Source: Gammaproteobacteria bacterium
GTDB taxonomy: Bacteria > Pseudomonadota > Gammaproteobacteria > HTCC5015
Assembly: GCA_028284675.1 (NCBI GenBank)
Contig: JANQRI010000004.1
Location: forward strand, 5,772-69,771
Reading direction: 5' to 3'
DNA: 64,000 nt
The position numbers were made by a program, and so were the translations under genes. The stretch's first letter is position 1; each line of letters opens with the position of its first letter. The notes under the pieces are model-generated. The model was given only the letters and a program-made list of their open reading frames with translations. It did no database searches and was not told the DNA's origin. This document shows, in pieces, positions 38,201-47,702 of the stretch.

Positions 38201-38313
38201 CATCAAGATTAGGGAATTTAGCGTTCATTTGCAAGTCGGCGGAAATGCCGGACAACGCTTGAGGCATCAGCATTGCATGCTAGAATGCCGCCAGGCTTTT
38301 ATAGGAATCAACA

Positions 38314-38976
38314 ATGGATACTGAGCACGCCCGTTTCAATATGATCGAACAGCAGATCCGGCCCTGGGAGGTGCTGGACCAGCAGGTATTGGATGTGATT
38401 TCGCGCACTCCCCGGGAAGAGTACGTACCTGCAGAACACCGGGCACTGGCTTTTAGCGATATCAATATCCCGCTGCCTTACTACGGGCAACAAATGATGC
38501 GACCCAATGTTGAGGGGCGTCTGCTGCAGTCCCTGGCGATCCGCAACACCGACAATATCCTGGAAATCGGTACCGGCAGCGGCTATCTGACCGCCTGCCT
38601 GGCTCAACTGGCAAAACATGTATACAGTATCGATATTCATCAGGCGTTCACCGAGCAAAGCGGTAAAATCTTAAAAGCACATAACATAAATAATATTACG
38701 CTGAAAACCGGCGATGCCTGTACGGAAGCCGTTATTACCGGCAAATTCGATGCGATTGCAATAACCGGCGGACTACCGGTCGTGTTGCCTCAACTGAAAC
38801 AGGCTTTATCGCCGAACGGCCGGCTTTTCGCGGTCCTCGGCCAACCCGATACTCCGATTATGGAAGCACAACTGATAACCCGCATCAATGAAAACCAATG
38901 GAGCACGGAAAGCCTGTTTGAAACAAGCATCCCAATGCTGCTTAACTGCGAACAGCCCAAACAGTTTGTATTCTAA
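38314..38976 (+). CDS. pcm: Protein-L-isoaspartate O-methyltransferase family
   Basis: A 220-residue SAM methyltransferase. Motifs are NMIEQQIRPWEV, PREEYVP, MMRPNVEGRLLQSL, EIGTGSGYLTACLAQLA (SAM binding, about 87) and GDACTEAV. It belongs to the PCMT family but the post-I region differs from E. coli Pcm, as is common for the copy upstream of tolC in gammaproteobacteria. Two bases separate its stop from the rhodanese gene start. Confidence 0.85.
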   Translation: MDTEHARFNMIEQQIRPWEVLDQQVLDVISRTPREEYVPAEHRALAFSDINIPLPYYGQQMMRPNVEGRLLQSLAIRNTDNILEIGTGSGYLTACLAQLAKHVYSIDIHQAFTEQSGKILKAHNINNITLKTGDACTEAVITGKFDAIAITGGLPVVLPQLKQALSPNGRLFAVLGQPDTPIMEAQLITRINENQWSTESLFETSIPMLLNCEQPKQFVF

Positions 38977-38978
38977 AA

Positions 38979-39302
38979 ATGATTAAAAGCATCTCCCCAC
39001 AGGAATTACACGAACAACTGAACAATCCGGAAAAAAAACAACTTTTGCTGGATGTTCGGGAACCCGAAGAATATGAAATCTGTCATATCGAAAACTCGGT
39101 ACATATTCCGATGTCAGAAATTACCCGACGCACGGGCGAACTTGATCAGGAACAGGATATTATCGTGATATGCCATCATGGTATGCGCAGTATGCAGGTC
39201 GCGATGTTTCTTGAGGGTAACGGTTTTAGCAATATCAGCAATCTATCAGGCGGCATTGAAGCCTGGGCAAGCACGATAGACCTCTCAATGCCGCGTTATT
39301 GA
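38979..39302 (+). CDS. Rhodanese-like domain protein
   Basis: A 107-residue single rhodanese domain with LLDVREPEEYEICHIENSVHIPM and the active loop CHHGMRS (Cys near 68). It moves sulfane sulfur or acts in a related role. Tight spacing after pcm and 19 bp before the tolC-like start indicate one operon. Confidence 0.9.
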   Translation: MIKSISPQELHEQLNNPEKKQLLLDVREPEEYEICHIENSVHIPMSEITRRTGELDQEQDIIVICHHGMRSMQVAMFLEGNGFSNISNLSGGIEAWASTIDLSMPRY

Positions 39303-39321
39303 ACATTTGCCAGGTATCAAC

Positions 39322-40656
39322 ATGCAATCAATAAAGACTATTCGCAGCATCGCCTGCGGCTTTATATTAGCCGCCACTTATACAGCTAATGCAACCGACC
39401 TGATGGAAGTCTATGCAATGGCTGAGAGAAACGACGCAGAATTAAGAGCGGCATCTGCGAGCTACAATGCCATACGGCAACAGGTCCCGCAAAGTCGCGC
39501 CGGTCTGCTGCCACAGCTGTCCGGCACGGTTCGCTCATCAACCGCCACCAATGAAATCGAAGACTCGGCTTTCTTCTCAAATATTCCCGGCAGAGATGAG
39601 GATTCGGATATCTTCGGCTACACAATTAGTCTGAGACAATCCATTTACAATCATAGTTTCTGGCAACGCCTGAAACAGGCAAATGCAAATGTCGCAAAAG
39701 CCGAGGCTGAATATCAGGCCACCAGGCAAAACCTTATCCTGCGTACCGCAACCGCTTATTTTAATGTACTGGCCGCAATTGATAATCTTGAGTTCGCCGA
39801 AGCTGAAAAAACCAGTGTCGGTCAACAACTTGAACAATCCAAACAGCGCTTTGATGTTGGTTTAATTGCGATAACCGATGTTAAAGAATCCCAGGCTCAA
39901 TATGACCAGGCGGTCGCATCGGAAATTGCCGCCAGAAATCAGCTTTCAAATACCCGGGAAGCACTCTGGACAATTACAAATTTTTACCCGGAACGCCTAA
40001 ACCCGCTCAGCGCTGATATGCCATTACTGGAACCGCAGCCCACCGATAAACAGCAATGGGTCGATAAAGCACTAAACGAAAACCTGTCTTTATTGGCGGC
40101 CGGCTTCGAACGCACCGCGGCCAAACGGGAAGTTTCAATTCAACGCAGCGGCCACTATCCCAGCCTGGATCTGGTTGCGAACCGTGAATTTAGTGACACC
40201 GAAGGCGGCAACTTCGGCTCCAGCGAGCAAACCAACACCCTGGTCGGGGTGGAATTAAGTATCCCGATATTACAGGGTGGCGGCGTCAGCGCGAAAGTTA
40301 AGGAAGCGGTTTATAACCTGGAGGCATCACGTGAAAGACAGGAGGCAACACGCCGCCAGGTAATTCAGCAAACCCGTGACGCCTACCAGAACGTGATTGC
40401 CGGCATCAGCCGCAGTAAAGCGTTAAAGCAGGCGTTGGTTTCGTCACAAGCTGCCTATGAAGCAACCGAAGCCGGATTCGAGGTCGGCACCCGCAATTCG
40501 GTCGATGTTCTGATCTCGTTGCGTAATACATTTGCCGCCAAACGTGATCATGCCCAAACCCGTTATGAATACCTGCTGGATACACTCAGACTTAAACAGG
40601 CGGCAGGCAACCTGAGCCAGGGAGACCTGGAAGCCATTAATCGCTGGTTGCAGTAA
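39322..40656 (+). CDS. tolC: TolC-family outer membrane channel protein
   Basis: A 444-residue TolC-family protein with signal peptide (SIACGFILAATYTANA), two repeats of the outer membrane efflux protein type, and TolC-like stretches YFNVLAAIDNLEFAEAEK and SQAAYEATEAGFEVGTRNSVDVL. ATG 39322 is preferred to TTG 39307 because AGG lies at the right distance. It could serve as the outer channel for several exporters, including the RND pump at the left end, but this is inference. Confidence 0.93.
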   Translation: MQSIKTIRSIACGFILAATYTANATDLMEVYAMAERNDAELRAASASYNAIRQQVPQSRAGLLPQLSGTVRSSTATNEIEDSAFFSNIPGRDEDSDIFGYTISLRQSIYNHSFWQRLKQANANVAKAEAEYQATRQNLILRTATAYFNVLAAIDNLEFAEAEKTSVGQQLEQSKQRFDVGLIAITDVKESQAQYDQAVASEIAARNQLSNTREALWTITNFYPERLNPLSADMPLLEPQPTDKQQWVDKALNENLSLLAAGFERTAAKREVSIQRSGHYPSLDLVANREFSDTEGGNFGSSEQTNTLVGVELSIPILQGGGVSAKVKEAVYNLEASRERQEATRRQVIQQTRDAYQNVIAGISRSKALKQALVSSQAAYEATEAGFEVGTRNSVDVLISLRNTFAAKRDHAQTRYEYLLDTLRLKQAAGNLSQGDLEAINRWLQ

Positions 40657-40722
40657 TTCAATATACTCAGTGACTTTTAATCAGCGCCGGCTCTTTCTAA
40701 AACAACTCACGAGAGTGGTTTT

Positions 40723-41661
40723 TTGAACTCATCAGCCGATCCGAGCAAAATGTCATCCAGCACAAAAAGTCATACCGGCCCCCGTTACTGGTCCACATGG
40801 CTATTGATCGGCATGATGCGTATTTCAGCATGGCTGCCTTACCCGATACTGCTGATATTGGGCACAATACTGGGCAAACTAATGTACTGGCTGCTTGGTG
40901 AAAGACGCAAAATTGCCAAAATCAATCTGAATCTGTGTTTTCCTGAGCTGCCAGAAAAACAACAAAAGAAACTGCAAAAAGCCTGTTTTCAAAATATCGG
41001 TATCGCAGTATTCGAAACCGCCGCAGCCTGGTGGGGATCGGACAAAAAATTACATGCATTATGCCGGATTCAGGGCCTGCACCATATCACCGAAGCGCAG
41101 AAGCAGAACAAAAGCATACTCTTATTGAGCGGCCATATGAGTTGTACCGAGATCGGTGCGCGATTGCTGGCCATGCATATTCCGTTTCAGGCCATGTACA
41201 AACCGGCAAAAAACAAACTGTTCGAATCGTTCATGCTGAAACAACGTAGCCGCTATTATCATGAAATGGTGCCCCGCAAAAAATCCCGCAGACTGTTATA
41301 TAATTTAAAACATAAAATTATTACCTGGTATGCACCGGACCAAAACTTCGGTCACAATGAAACCGTGTTCGCACCATTCTTCGGTATCCCGGCAACCACC
41401 CTGACCGCGACCGCACGCATCGCCGGCATGATGGACACTGCGGTTATTCCGTTTTTTCCATACCGGCTGCCCGGCACCCAGGGTTATCAGCTGATCATAG
41501 GCAAACCCTTAAACAACTTTCCGACAGGCGATAACGAGCAGGATGCGGCCACAGTAAACAAAGTCATTGAAGACGCGGTACGACTCGCACCGGATCAATA
41601 CCTCTGGGTGCATAAACGTTTTCGGATACAACCTCCCGGGCAAAAACAACATTACCGATGA
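40723..41661 (+). CDS. Lipid A acyltransferase, LpxL/HtrB family
   Basis: A 312-residue membrane-associated acyltransferase. It has an N-terminal membrane segment, the catalytic-type LLSGHMSCTEIG (HX4E-like, His near 139), MYKPAKNKLFE and WYAPDQNFGHNETVFAPFFG. It adds a secondary acyl chain to Kdo-lipid A. The start is TTG 40723 or ATG 40750; GAGAG precedes the former. Its stop overlaps the waaA start by four bases. Confidence 0.92.
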   Translation: MNSSADPSKMSSSTKSHTGPRYWSTWLLIGMMRISAWLPYPILLILGTILGKLMYWLLGERRKIAKINLNLCFPELPEKQQKKLQKACFQNIGIAVFETAAAWWGSDKKLHALCRIQGLHHITEAQKQNKSILLLSGHMSCTEIGARLLAMHIPFQAMYKPAKNKLFESFMLKQRSRYYHEMVPRKKSRRLLYNLKHKIITWYAPDQNFGHNETVFAPFFGIPATTLTATARIAGMMDTAVIPFFPYRLPGTQGYQLIIGKPLNNFPTGDNEQDAATVNKVIEDAVRLAPDQYLWVHKRFRIQPPGQKQHYR

Positions 41662-42917
41662 ACTCTCACCATCGCACGCCGCTGTACTATCAATGCCTGC
41701 TGTGGTTATGCACGCCATTTATCCTGTTTTTATTGTTCCGTGAAGCACAGCGACGCGGCGGGACAAAGCGATTTTTGAAACAACGCCTGGGATTCGGCTA
41801 CCCAAACAACCTCAACCGGCCACTGTGGCTGCACGCCGCATCGGTCGGCGAGCTGAATGCGGCACTGCCGCTATTAGAGCGACTTCAAAAAGAATACCCG
41901 GACTGCAGCTTAATTATCACCACCAATACGCCAACCGCCGCCGGCATAGTCGCAAAAAAATTTGCCGGTACAGTGACACATTGCTATTTACCGCTGGACT
42001 ATAAATTCGCGGTCAACCGGTTTTTGCAAAAGACAAATCCCGGCTGCGCATTAATTATGGAAACTGAACTCTGGCCGGCACTGTTTTCCGCTTGCAGGCA
42101 ACGCAACATTCCACTGACCATTTTGAACGGACGCCTGTCCAATAAAAGCCTTAAAGCGCCGTTACCTGCACGCAGCTTGATGCGCTTATGCCTGAAAAAC
42201 ACCCGGCAAATTCTGGCACGCAGCGAAGCGGATGCGAAGAGTTTTATGGCGCTCGGTGCAAATCCTGAAGATGTTTTAACGATCGGCAACATTAAATTTG
42301 CAGACACCGGCCAGGCCGCAACAGACCCCGGCATTACCCCGCCGGACAAACCTTATATCCTGGCAGCCTCAACCCATCATGACGAAGAACAGCGCCTGGC
42401 CGACTGCCGGGCCCGCTCCAAAGTACTGCAACAGTATCTGCTGGTGATCGCACCCCGGCACCCCGAAAGGCGGAACGCCCTGGTCAATGAACTGAAGCCC
42501 CTGCGAATCGCGCTACGCAGCCGCAACCAACCAGTCAATGCCGACACGGATATATACCTCCTGGATACCACCGGAGAGCTTCCGGCATTTATGTGCGATG
42601 CCGAACTGGTCTTCGTCGGCGGCTCTCTAATCCCCCACGGCGGCCAGAATGTCCTGGAACCGGCCCGACTCGGCAAAGCGATCCTGACCGGGCCCCATAC
42701 CGATAATTTCGCCGCCGAAATCAGCGAACTTATAAGTCATGATGCACTGATCCAGCTGGAAAAGCCCGAACAACTCCAGGACTCCCTCGAAGAACTGCTC
42801 AAAAACAAAGAAAAACGGCAAAATTTGGGCAGAAATGCCCGTGAATTGATGCGCAAAAACGCTGATATCATCGATAAATACCTGGCCGCTTTGCAGCAAT
42901 ACAGACTCATTCAATAA
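41658..42917 (+). CDS. waaA: Kdo transferase
   Basis: A 419-residue glycosyltransferase family 30 enzyme. Marks are a short membrane N-terminus, LWLHAASVGELNAALPL, TNTPTAAGIVAKKF, METELWPALFSAC, LNGRLS, APRHPERR and VFVGGSLIPHGGQNVLEPA. It adds Kdo to lipid IVA. The ATG overlaps the preceding acyltransferase stop (ATGA), a direct link between Kdo and acyl transfer in lipid A assembly. Confidence 0.96.
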   Translation: MNSHHRTPLYYQCLLWLCTPFILFLLFREAQRRGGTKRFLKQRLGFGYPNNLNRPLWLHAASVGELNAALPLLERLQKEYPDCSLIITTNTPTAAGIVAKKFAGTVTHCYLPLDYKFAVNRFLQKTNPGCALIMETELWPALFSACRQRNIPLTILNGRLSNKSLKAPLPARSLMRLCLKNTRQILARSEADAKSFMALGANPEDVLTIGNIKFADTGQAATDPGITPPDKPYILAASTHHDEEQRLADCRARSKVLQQYLLVIAPRHPERRNALVNELKPLRIALRSRNQPVNADTDIYLLDTTGELPAFMCDAELVFVGGSLIPHGGQNVLEPARLGKAILTGPHTDNFAAEISELISHDALIQLEKPEQLQDSLEELLKNKEKRQNLGRNARELMRKNADIIDKYLAALQQYRLIQ

Positions 42918-43040
42918 CCTGCCCATCTACACCTTTGGTAATAGATGAAGTTCCAGCGCCTTCTATAACGTGAGTGGTATATTTTACCGACTTTTTAGCG
43001 GTTATGATTACACCGCATCTAGAAATAGGCGGGTAAAAAA

Positions 43041-44009
43041 ATGTCAACCGAATCTGTTCAAGTTAATTTCAGTCCTACACTGGCCCTGCTGCCAGGCTCA
43101 GCTCCCACTGATATTGATTTTCATGGTAGCGAATTTCAGGCCAGGCTGAATACAGAGTCAGGTAACGGTCAGCCATTCCAAACCCTTGAAGCTGATGCAC
43201 CCAAGATACAGGGCACAACCGTGGCCAGTATCCGCGAAATGGATTTTCGGTCTTCGGATTTCCGGTCTCTGATCGGCGGTAAGTTTGCCATACAAGGTCA
43301 GAGCATCGATTCTCTTGAGCCGGGCTTATCCAATAAAATTCAGAAATCACTGGACGTTAAACTCAGTAAACAACAGGCGAGAATCCTCTCATTTGATACA
43401 CTGAGCTTTCAAGGTTCCCGATTACAAGGGCTTGCCGGCGCAGTCTATCCACAGCTGGTGGATATTCCTGGAAATCATCAGGCCACGACCTTACTGTTTG
43501 CGGCGATAGACCCCGATACAATTAATCTGCTGGCAGATGACCTGGGTGTGAACCGCCGGGAACACACCAAAGCGGTTGCGGTAAATGAAGTATCCGCAAA
43601 ACTAATTCTTGCATTAAACCAAAACATTACCCGTCAGGATCTGGAACTGCTGAACGAATACGTGACACTGTACACCTCAAAAGACTTTTGGCTGGCTTCT
43701 TTATCGAAAGCGCTGGTTAAAAATATCGGTACCGGCAGCGAGTATGACAAAATCGCCGCTTCAGTACAGAAAAGTCTTAAACAAACCGCAACACAGTTTG
43801 GCATTGGTCAATATGCTTATTTGAATAACTTTCTGCCAGACATGACCAATACCTACATATACCCGGGCAATACGCGACTGGGTCAAATTAAAGGCGTGCT
43901 GAATAAATATAACATTAACGCAGATAGCTTCATCTCAAACCTTAAAAGCAATATGCTGAAAAATATGGAAGTGGATACCCGGTCCATGAGAGCTGCATTA
44001 CAAGAATAA
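43041..44009 (+). CDS. Uncharacterised protein, 322 aa
   Basis: No family recognised. The start MSTESVQVNFSPTLALLPG has no signal peptide and there are no membrane helices. The N-terminal half is rich in Ser, Gln and Phe (EFQARLNTESG, MDFRSSDFRSLIGG), the C-terminal half is helical (VNEVSAKLILALNQNITRQDLELLNEYV). AAAAAA separates a weak AGGCGGG site from ATG 43041. Its position next to two MITE-like elements suggests accessory DNA. It could be a secreted effector or surface-associated protein, but nothing proves this. Confidence 0.6.
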   Translation: MSTESVQVNFSPTLALLPGSAPTDIDFHGSEFQARLNTESGNGQPFQTLEADAPKIQGTTVASIREMDFRSSDFRSLIGGKFAIQGQSIDSLEPGLSNKIQKSLDVKLSKQQARILSFDTLSFQGSRLQGLAGAVYPQLVDIPGNHQATTLLFAAIDPDTINLLADDLGVNRREHTKAVAVNEVSAKLILALNQNITRQDLELLNEYVTLYTSKDFWLASLSKALVKNIGTGSEYDKIAASVQKSLKQTATQFGIGQYAYLNNFLPDMTNTYIYPGNTRLGQIKGVLNKYNINADSFISNLKSNMLKNMEVDTRSMRAALQE

Positions 44010-44109
44010 ACCGACAGACTCCAACAATACCTAAAACAGGGCCTTGCCTGTCAGGCAGTGCTTATCGGTGGCCTTGCCGGTCCCAGTATACTAAACTCAC
44101 AAATTTGAC

Positions 44110-44427
44110 TAGAACCTATCTCATAATACCCCACGAGCCGCGTTACTGGCGCAAAAGTGGGTATGCAAGGCGCGTTGAGCAGGACAGTACTCATTGTACG
44201 GCCAAACAACGCAACGCTGCAGAGACGCTTTTGCGCCGTAACCCCTTTTGGGGACCGGGTGTTTTTGACACAGGACTTTGTTGCTCCTTGCTCATTAATG
44301 CCAGGGATGGCGTGTATGCAGAAAATGCAGGAGCATTTTTCTGCGTACGTTCAGTACACCACGCGCGTCGCGTCCTGTGTCAAAAATCCTTCGGTCGCGA
44401 CCGTGTGGTATTATGAGATAGGTTCTA
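44110..44427. mobile_element. MITE-like element with 19-bp terminal inverted repeats
   Basis: The ends are TAGAACCTATCTCATAATA and its exact reverse complement, with TA at both outer edges. The 318-bp body has short overlapping ORFs (44105-44416, 44157-44456) of poor composition and no transposase. The first 15 bases match the element at 44904-45057. TA at each edge would fit a TA target duplication of Tc1/mariner-type or IS630-type transposases; this is inference. Confidence 0.75.
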
Positions 44428-44448
44428 ATCACAGCAGCATCATTAAAG

Positions 44449-44892
44449 ATGGATGATACCAAACCATTCTCGATTAACTATCAGGTCACCTGGGGTGATC
44501 TGGATGCAAACATGCACATGGCTAACAGAGCCTATCTTGATTATGCATCGCAAACACGTTTCCTGTTTATTAATGAACAGGGTTTCACACCGGCTGACTT
44601 TCAGCACGCACAAATGGGCCCGGTGATCTTTTCCGATAATATTCAATACTTAAAAGAACTGCGTTTTCTGGAAAAATTTTATGTTGAGTACTGGCTGGGC
44701 GGCAATAGCCGGGACTACTCCAAGTTTCTGCTGATCAATAAATTTTATCGTGAAGACGGCAAGCTGGCCGCGCTACTGGAAACCTCAGGTGCGTGGTTTA
44801 ATCTGAGCACCCGCAAGGTAATGGCTCCGCCGGAAAAGCTGATAAGCGCAATTGATGCACTGCTGAAAACGGAAGGCTATAAAGAATTATAA
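44449..44892 (+). CDS. Acyl-CoA thioesterase, 4HBT hot-dog fold
   Basis: A 147-residue hot-dog protein with VTWGDLDANMHMANRAYLDYA, the 4HBT type of active site (Asp-x-N/D-xHMxN), and FLEKFYVEYWLGG. It hydrolyses an acyl-CoA or similar thioester. The start is 22 bp after one MITE-like element and the stop 11 bp before another, with no other gene in between. It probably depends on a promoter in or near the left element. It is unlikely to belong to the distant PKS cluster. Confidence 0.85.
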   Translation: MDDTKPFSINYQVTWGDLDANMHMANRAYLDYASQTRFLFINEQGFTPADFQHAQMGPVIFSDNIQYLKELRFLEKFYVEYWLGGNSRDYSKFLLINKFYREDGKLAALLETSGAWFNLSTRKVMAPPEKLISAIDALLKTEGYKEL

Positions 44893-44903
44893 AACCAAAA
44901 GAC

Positions 44904-45057
44904 TAGAACCTATCTCAAAATTGATCTTTTACTTCCATGCATCGTTGCGCTCCTCCTCAAATGCGGGGCGCTGCAGGCGCAAACTGCGTGTAAACTCCGC
45001 TTTTCGTCGTTGCGCGTCTAGCCTGAAAGCAAAATCTCGTGTTTGAGATAGGTTCTA
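44904..45057. mobile_element. Short MITE-like element sharing its terminal repeat with the 44.1-kb element
   Basis: Ends are TAGAACCTATCTCAAA and its exact reverse complement, with TA at both outer edges; length 154 bp. The interior differs from the 318-bp element, though both contain GC-rich GTTGCGC-type runs. No ORF. Its right end overlaps the stop codon of the gene at 45055-45654. Confidence 0.75.
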
Positions 45058-45654
45058 TTTAATTCGCCTAAAGCTTGCATAAGAAGTCACCAGATTCTGT
45101 GCGGTGCTTTTATCCAGATCCACCGTGCCGGCCTTCCATTCCATCAGTTCCGTCTTGCCATCCGCACCGACACGAAACTTCTGCTGCTCTTGTAACTCAT
45201 TGCTGTTTGCAACCGGAACGGCCACCCAGACCAACTCGCCCCGCTGAAAACCGATGTACTCGCTGGTTGGGCTTTGTTTCAACAACCTGCCTTCAAAGCG
45301 ATCAGCCGACGGATTCCAATTGATTTGCATCTGAAAATGGTTATCCGGAATCTGTGCTTCCCAGATTCCAACCAGGCGCGCAATCAGCCCACCGGCATCG
45401 AGGCCCGGCTTTGTTTCGTCTACGGCTACCGGTTGCTGTATATACCCCAACGGAATCAATAAACCGGCCAGAAACAGGCCGCAAAGCAATACAATCGCGA
45501 CGCCTTTAACACTTAGAATACCGGTTACCGTCGCTTCGCCCTGCGCACCCAGCACCGCATCACGAAACCCTGCGCTGAGTATAAATGCGCCCACGAGCAC
45601 AACCAACAACAGGCCGCAAACCCCTGATACCAGTACAGGCAGAATATCGTTCAT
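45055..45654 (-). CDS. Uncharacterised membrane-anchored protein, 199 aa
   Basis: Two membrane helices (VLVSGVCGLLLVVLVGAFIL and GVAIVLLCGLFLAGLLIPLGY) are followed by a soluble domain of about 120 residues (GIWEAQIPDNHFQMQINWNPSADRFEG). No family recognised. ATG 45654 with AGGGA upstream is preferred to GTG 45675. The TAG stop lies inside the terminal repeat of the MITE-like element at 44904-45057, so the present C-terminus is set by that insertion. Confidence 0.7.
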   Translation of the reverse strand: MNDILPVLVSGVCGLLLVVLVGAFILSAGFRDAVLGAQGEATVTGILSVKGVAIVLLCGLFLAGLLIPLGYIQQPVAVDETKPGLDAGGLIARLVGIWEAQIPDNHFQMQINWNPSADRFEGRLLKQSPTSEYIGFQRGELVWVAVPVANSNELQEQQKFRVGADGKTELMEWKAGTVDLDKSTAQNLVTSYASFRRIK

Positions 45655-45740
45655 CGATTTAACCGTCCCTGACACCCATCCGGGTATTACAACAGGAGTC
45701 TACCGCTTATGCAAAACCCCGGGAATGCTAATCGGGTATT

Positions 45741-47072
45741 TTAGCCGGGATGCGGCCGCCCGACTGAATAATATTGGAAACCGTCCGCATGCATAAATTC
45801 CGGCTCGTATAAATTACGGCCGTCAACCACAACCGGGTTTTTCAATAACTTTTTGATCTGCGCAAAATCCGGGCTGCGAAACTCATCCCATTCGGTGCAA
45901 ATCACCAGCGCATCCGCACCATTCAACGCATCATAAGCACGTTCAACCGGGTACAGGCCGTCACGTGCACCATAAATCTTGCTGAATTCCTCCATTGCAA
46001 CCGGATCATAGGCTGCAACACCAGCACCGGCCTCCCACAGCGCCTCGATCAGCTCACGGCTGGGTGCTTCACGCATATCATCGGTATTCGGTTTAAATGC
46101 CAGCCCCCAAACAGCGATACGCAGCCCTTGCAGATCCCCATTGAAATGTTTATTCAGTTGTCGAAACAACCATTGTTTCTGATTTTTATTAACCGACTCC
46201 ACTGCATGCAGAATTTCGGCATCCCAGCCGGCTTCGCGGGCTGTCTGCGCGAGGGCTTTTACATCCTTCGGGAAACATGAACCGCCGTAACCACACCCCG
46301 GGTATATAAAATGATAGCCGATGCGGGGGTCCGAACCGATACCAATCCGCACTTTTTCGATATCCGCATCCAGGCGTTCAGCCAGGTTGGCCAGCTCATT
46401 CATAAAACTGATCTTGGTCGCCAGCATTGCATTTGCGGCATATTTGGTCAGCTCCGCAGAGCGCACATCCATTTCCAACAAACGATCATGATTTCGGTTA
46501 AACGGCTTATAGAGCTGCTTCATCAGCCGGATAGCCTCATCACTGTCCGCACCGACAATGATGCGGTCAGGCTTATTAAAGTCTGAAATTGCAGCACCCT
46601 CTTTCAGAAATTCAGGGTTGGACACCACATCGAACGCGACCTGTTTATCACGGGCTGCAAGCGTTTCCTGAATCTTGGCCCGCACCTGATCGGCCGTACC
46701 AACCGGTACCGTGGACTTGTCGACAACGATCCGGTATTCCTCAATATACTGGCCGATACTCTCCGCCACTGCCAGCACATAGCTCAGATCTGCAGAACCG
46801 TCCTCCTCCGGGGGAGTTCCAACCGCAATAAACTGAAACAGCCCGTGCTTAACCCCCTCGGCGATATCAGTCGTAAAATCCAACCGGCCACCGGCCTGAT
46901 TCGCATGCACCATTTTCTCCAGACCCGGTTCATAGATCGGAATATCGCCCTGCTTAAGCCGTTTGACTTTCTGTTCATCAATATCAACACAAAGCACCGA
47001 ATTGCCGGCCTGCGCCAAACATGCGCCGGTAACCAAGCCGACATAACCACTGCCAAAAATCGTTATTTTCAT
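45741..47072 (-). CDS. ugd: UDP-glucose 6-dehydrogenase
   Basis: A 443-residue enzyme with a Rossmann start (ITIFGSGYVGLVTGACLAQAG), VVDKSTVPVGTAD, SNPEFLKEGAAI, the catalytic Cys in YGGSCFPKD (about 260) and LAFKPNTDDMREAPS. It oxidises UDP-glucose to UDP-glucuronate for surface polysaccharide. It is the last gene of the minus-strand LPS core group. Confidence 0.96.
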   Translation of the reverse strand: MKITIFGSGYVGLVTGACLAQAGNSVLCVDIDEQKVKRLKQGDIPIYEPGLEKMVHANQAGGRLDFTTDIAEGVKHGLFQFIAVGTPPEEDGSADLSYVLAVAESIGQYIEEYRIVVDKSTVPVGTADQVRAKIQETLAARDKQVAFDVVSNPEFLKEGAAISDFNKPDRIIVGADSDEAIRLMKQLYKPFNRNHDRLLEMDVRSAELTKYAANAMLATKISFMNELANLAERLDADIEKVRIGIGSDPRIGYHFIYPGCGYGGSCFPKDVKALAQTAREAGWDAEILHAVESVNKNQKQWLFRQLNKHFNGDLQGLRIAVWGLAFKPNTDDMREAPSRELIEALWEAGAGVAAYDPVAMEEFSKIYGARDGLYPVERAYDALNGADALVICTEWDEFRSPDFAQIKKLLKNPVVVDGRNLYEPEFMHADGFQYYSVGRPHPG

Positions 47073-47123
47073 ATATTTACATCACCAAATAAGATTCAAA
47101 CCCGGGACAATAGCTCTATACTT

Positions 47124-47690
47124 TTATACACCGATTACAGTCGAGTCGAATTCCTGACGAACCAGCCCCAACAAATCCGGATATACCTTTATATGGGCCA
47201 GATCGGAAGGCAGCTCAATACCGTCACCAATCAAATAGCACCGGCTGACACCGGCAGCACGACCCGCCTCGTAATCACTGAGCTTGTCACCCACAATAAA
47301 CGAGGCCCGCAAATCTAACCGATATTCGGCCGCCGCATCAAGCAACATTTGTGGCCCGGGTTTACGGTAAGGAGAGTCCTGACGATAGCGACCCAGCCCA
47401 AACTGCGGGTGATATGGACAATAATAAACTGCGGTAATATTCACCTGGTTTTCCGCAAATACACCCAACATCCAGTCATTCAGCGCCTGAAAATCGTCCT
47501 CAGTATAATAACCCCGGCCGATTCCGGACTGATTGGTCGCAATAATAATCTTATAATCCAGCGACTCGAGCACTCTGCAGGCTTCGAATACCCCGTCGAT
47601 AAACTCAAATTCCTCTTTTCGGAATACATAGCCCTTATCACGATTAATCACGCCGTCACGATCCAGGAACGCCGCTTTGGCACCAGCCAC
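47124..47690 (-). CDS. gmhB: Heptose 1,7-bisphosphate phosphatase-like HAD protein
   Basis: A 188-residue HAD-family phosphatase: FLDRDGVINRD at the N-terminus, ATNQSGIGRGYY, a GmhB-type Cys/His zinc-like stretch (YYCPYHPQFG) and RASFIVGDKLSDYEAGRAAG. The zinc loop looks shorter than the C-x-C-H form in E. coli, so the exact substrate is less sure. The start is GTG 47690, 12 bp after the SIS gene stop. Confidence 0.88.
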   Translation of the reverse strand: MAGAKAAFLDRDGVINRDKGYVFRKEEFEFIDGVFEACRVLESLDYKIIIATNQSGIGRGYYTEDDFQALNDWMLGVFAENQVNITAVYYCPYHPQFGLGRYRQDSPYRKPGPQMLLDAAAEYRLDLRASFIVGDKLSDYEAGRAAGVSRCYLIGDGIELPSDLAHIKVYPDLLGLVRQEFDSTVIGV

Positions 47691-47702
47691 GAAAAACTGT
47701 AC

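Noticed and set aside
44105..44456. Overlapping short ORFs as possible transposase
   Set aside because: They lie inside the MITE-like element, lack any transposase motif and have poor composition.
44449..44892. 4HBT thioesterase as the missing release enzyme of the PKS line
   Set aside because: It is over 17 kb from the cluster, on the other strand, and bracketed by mobile elements; the alpha/beta hydrolase inside the operon is a better candidate.
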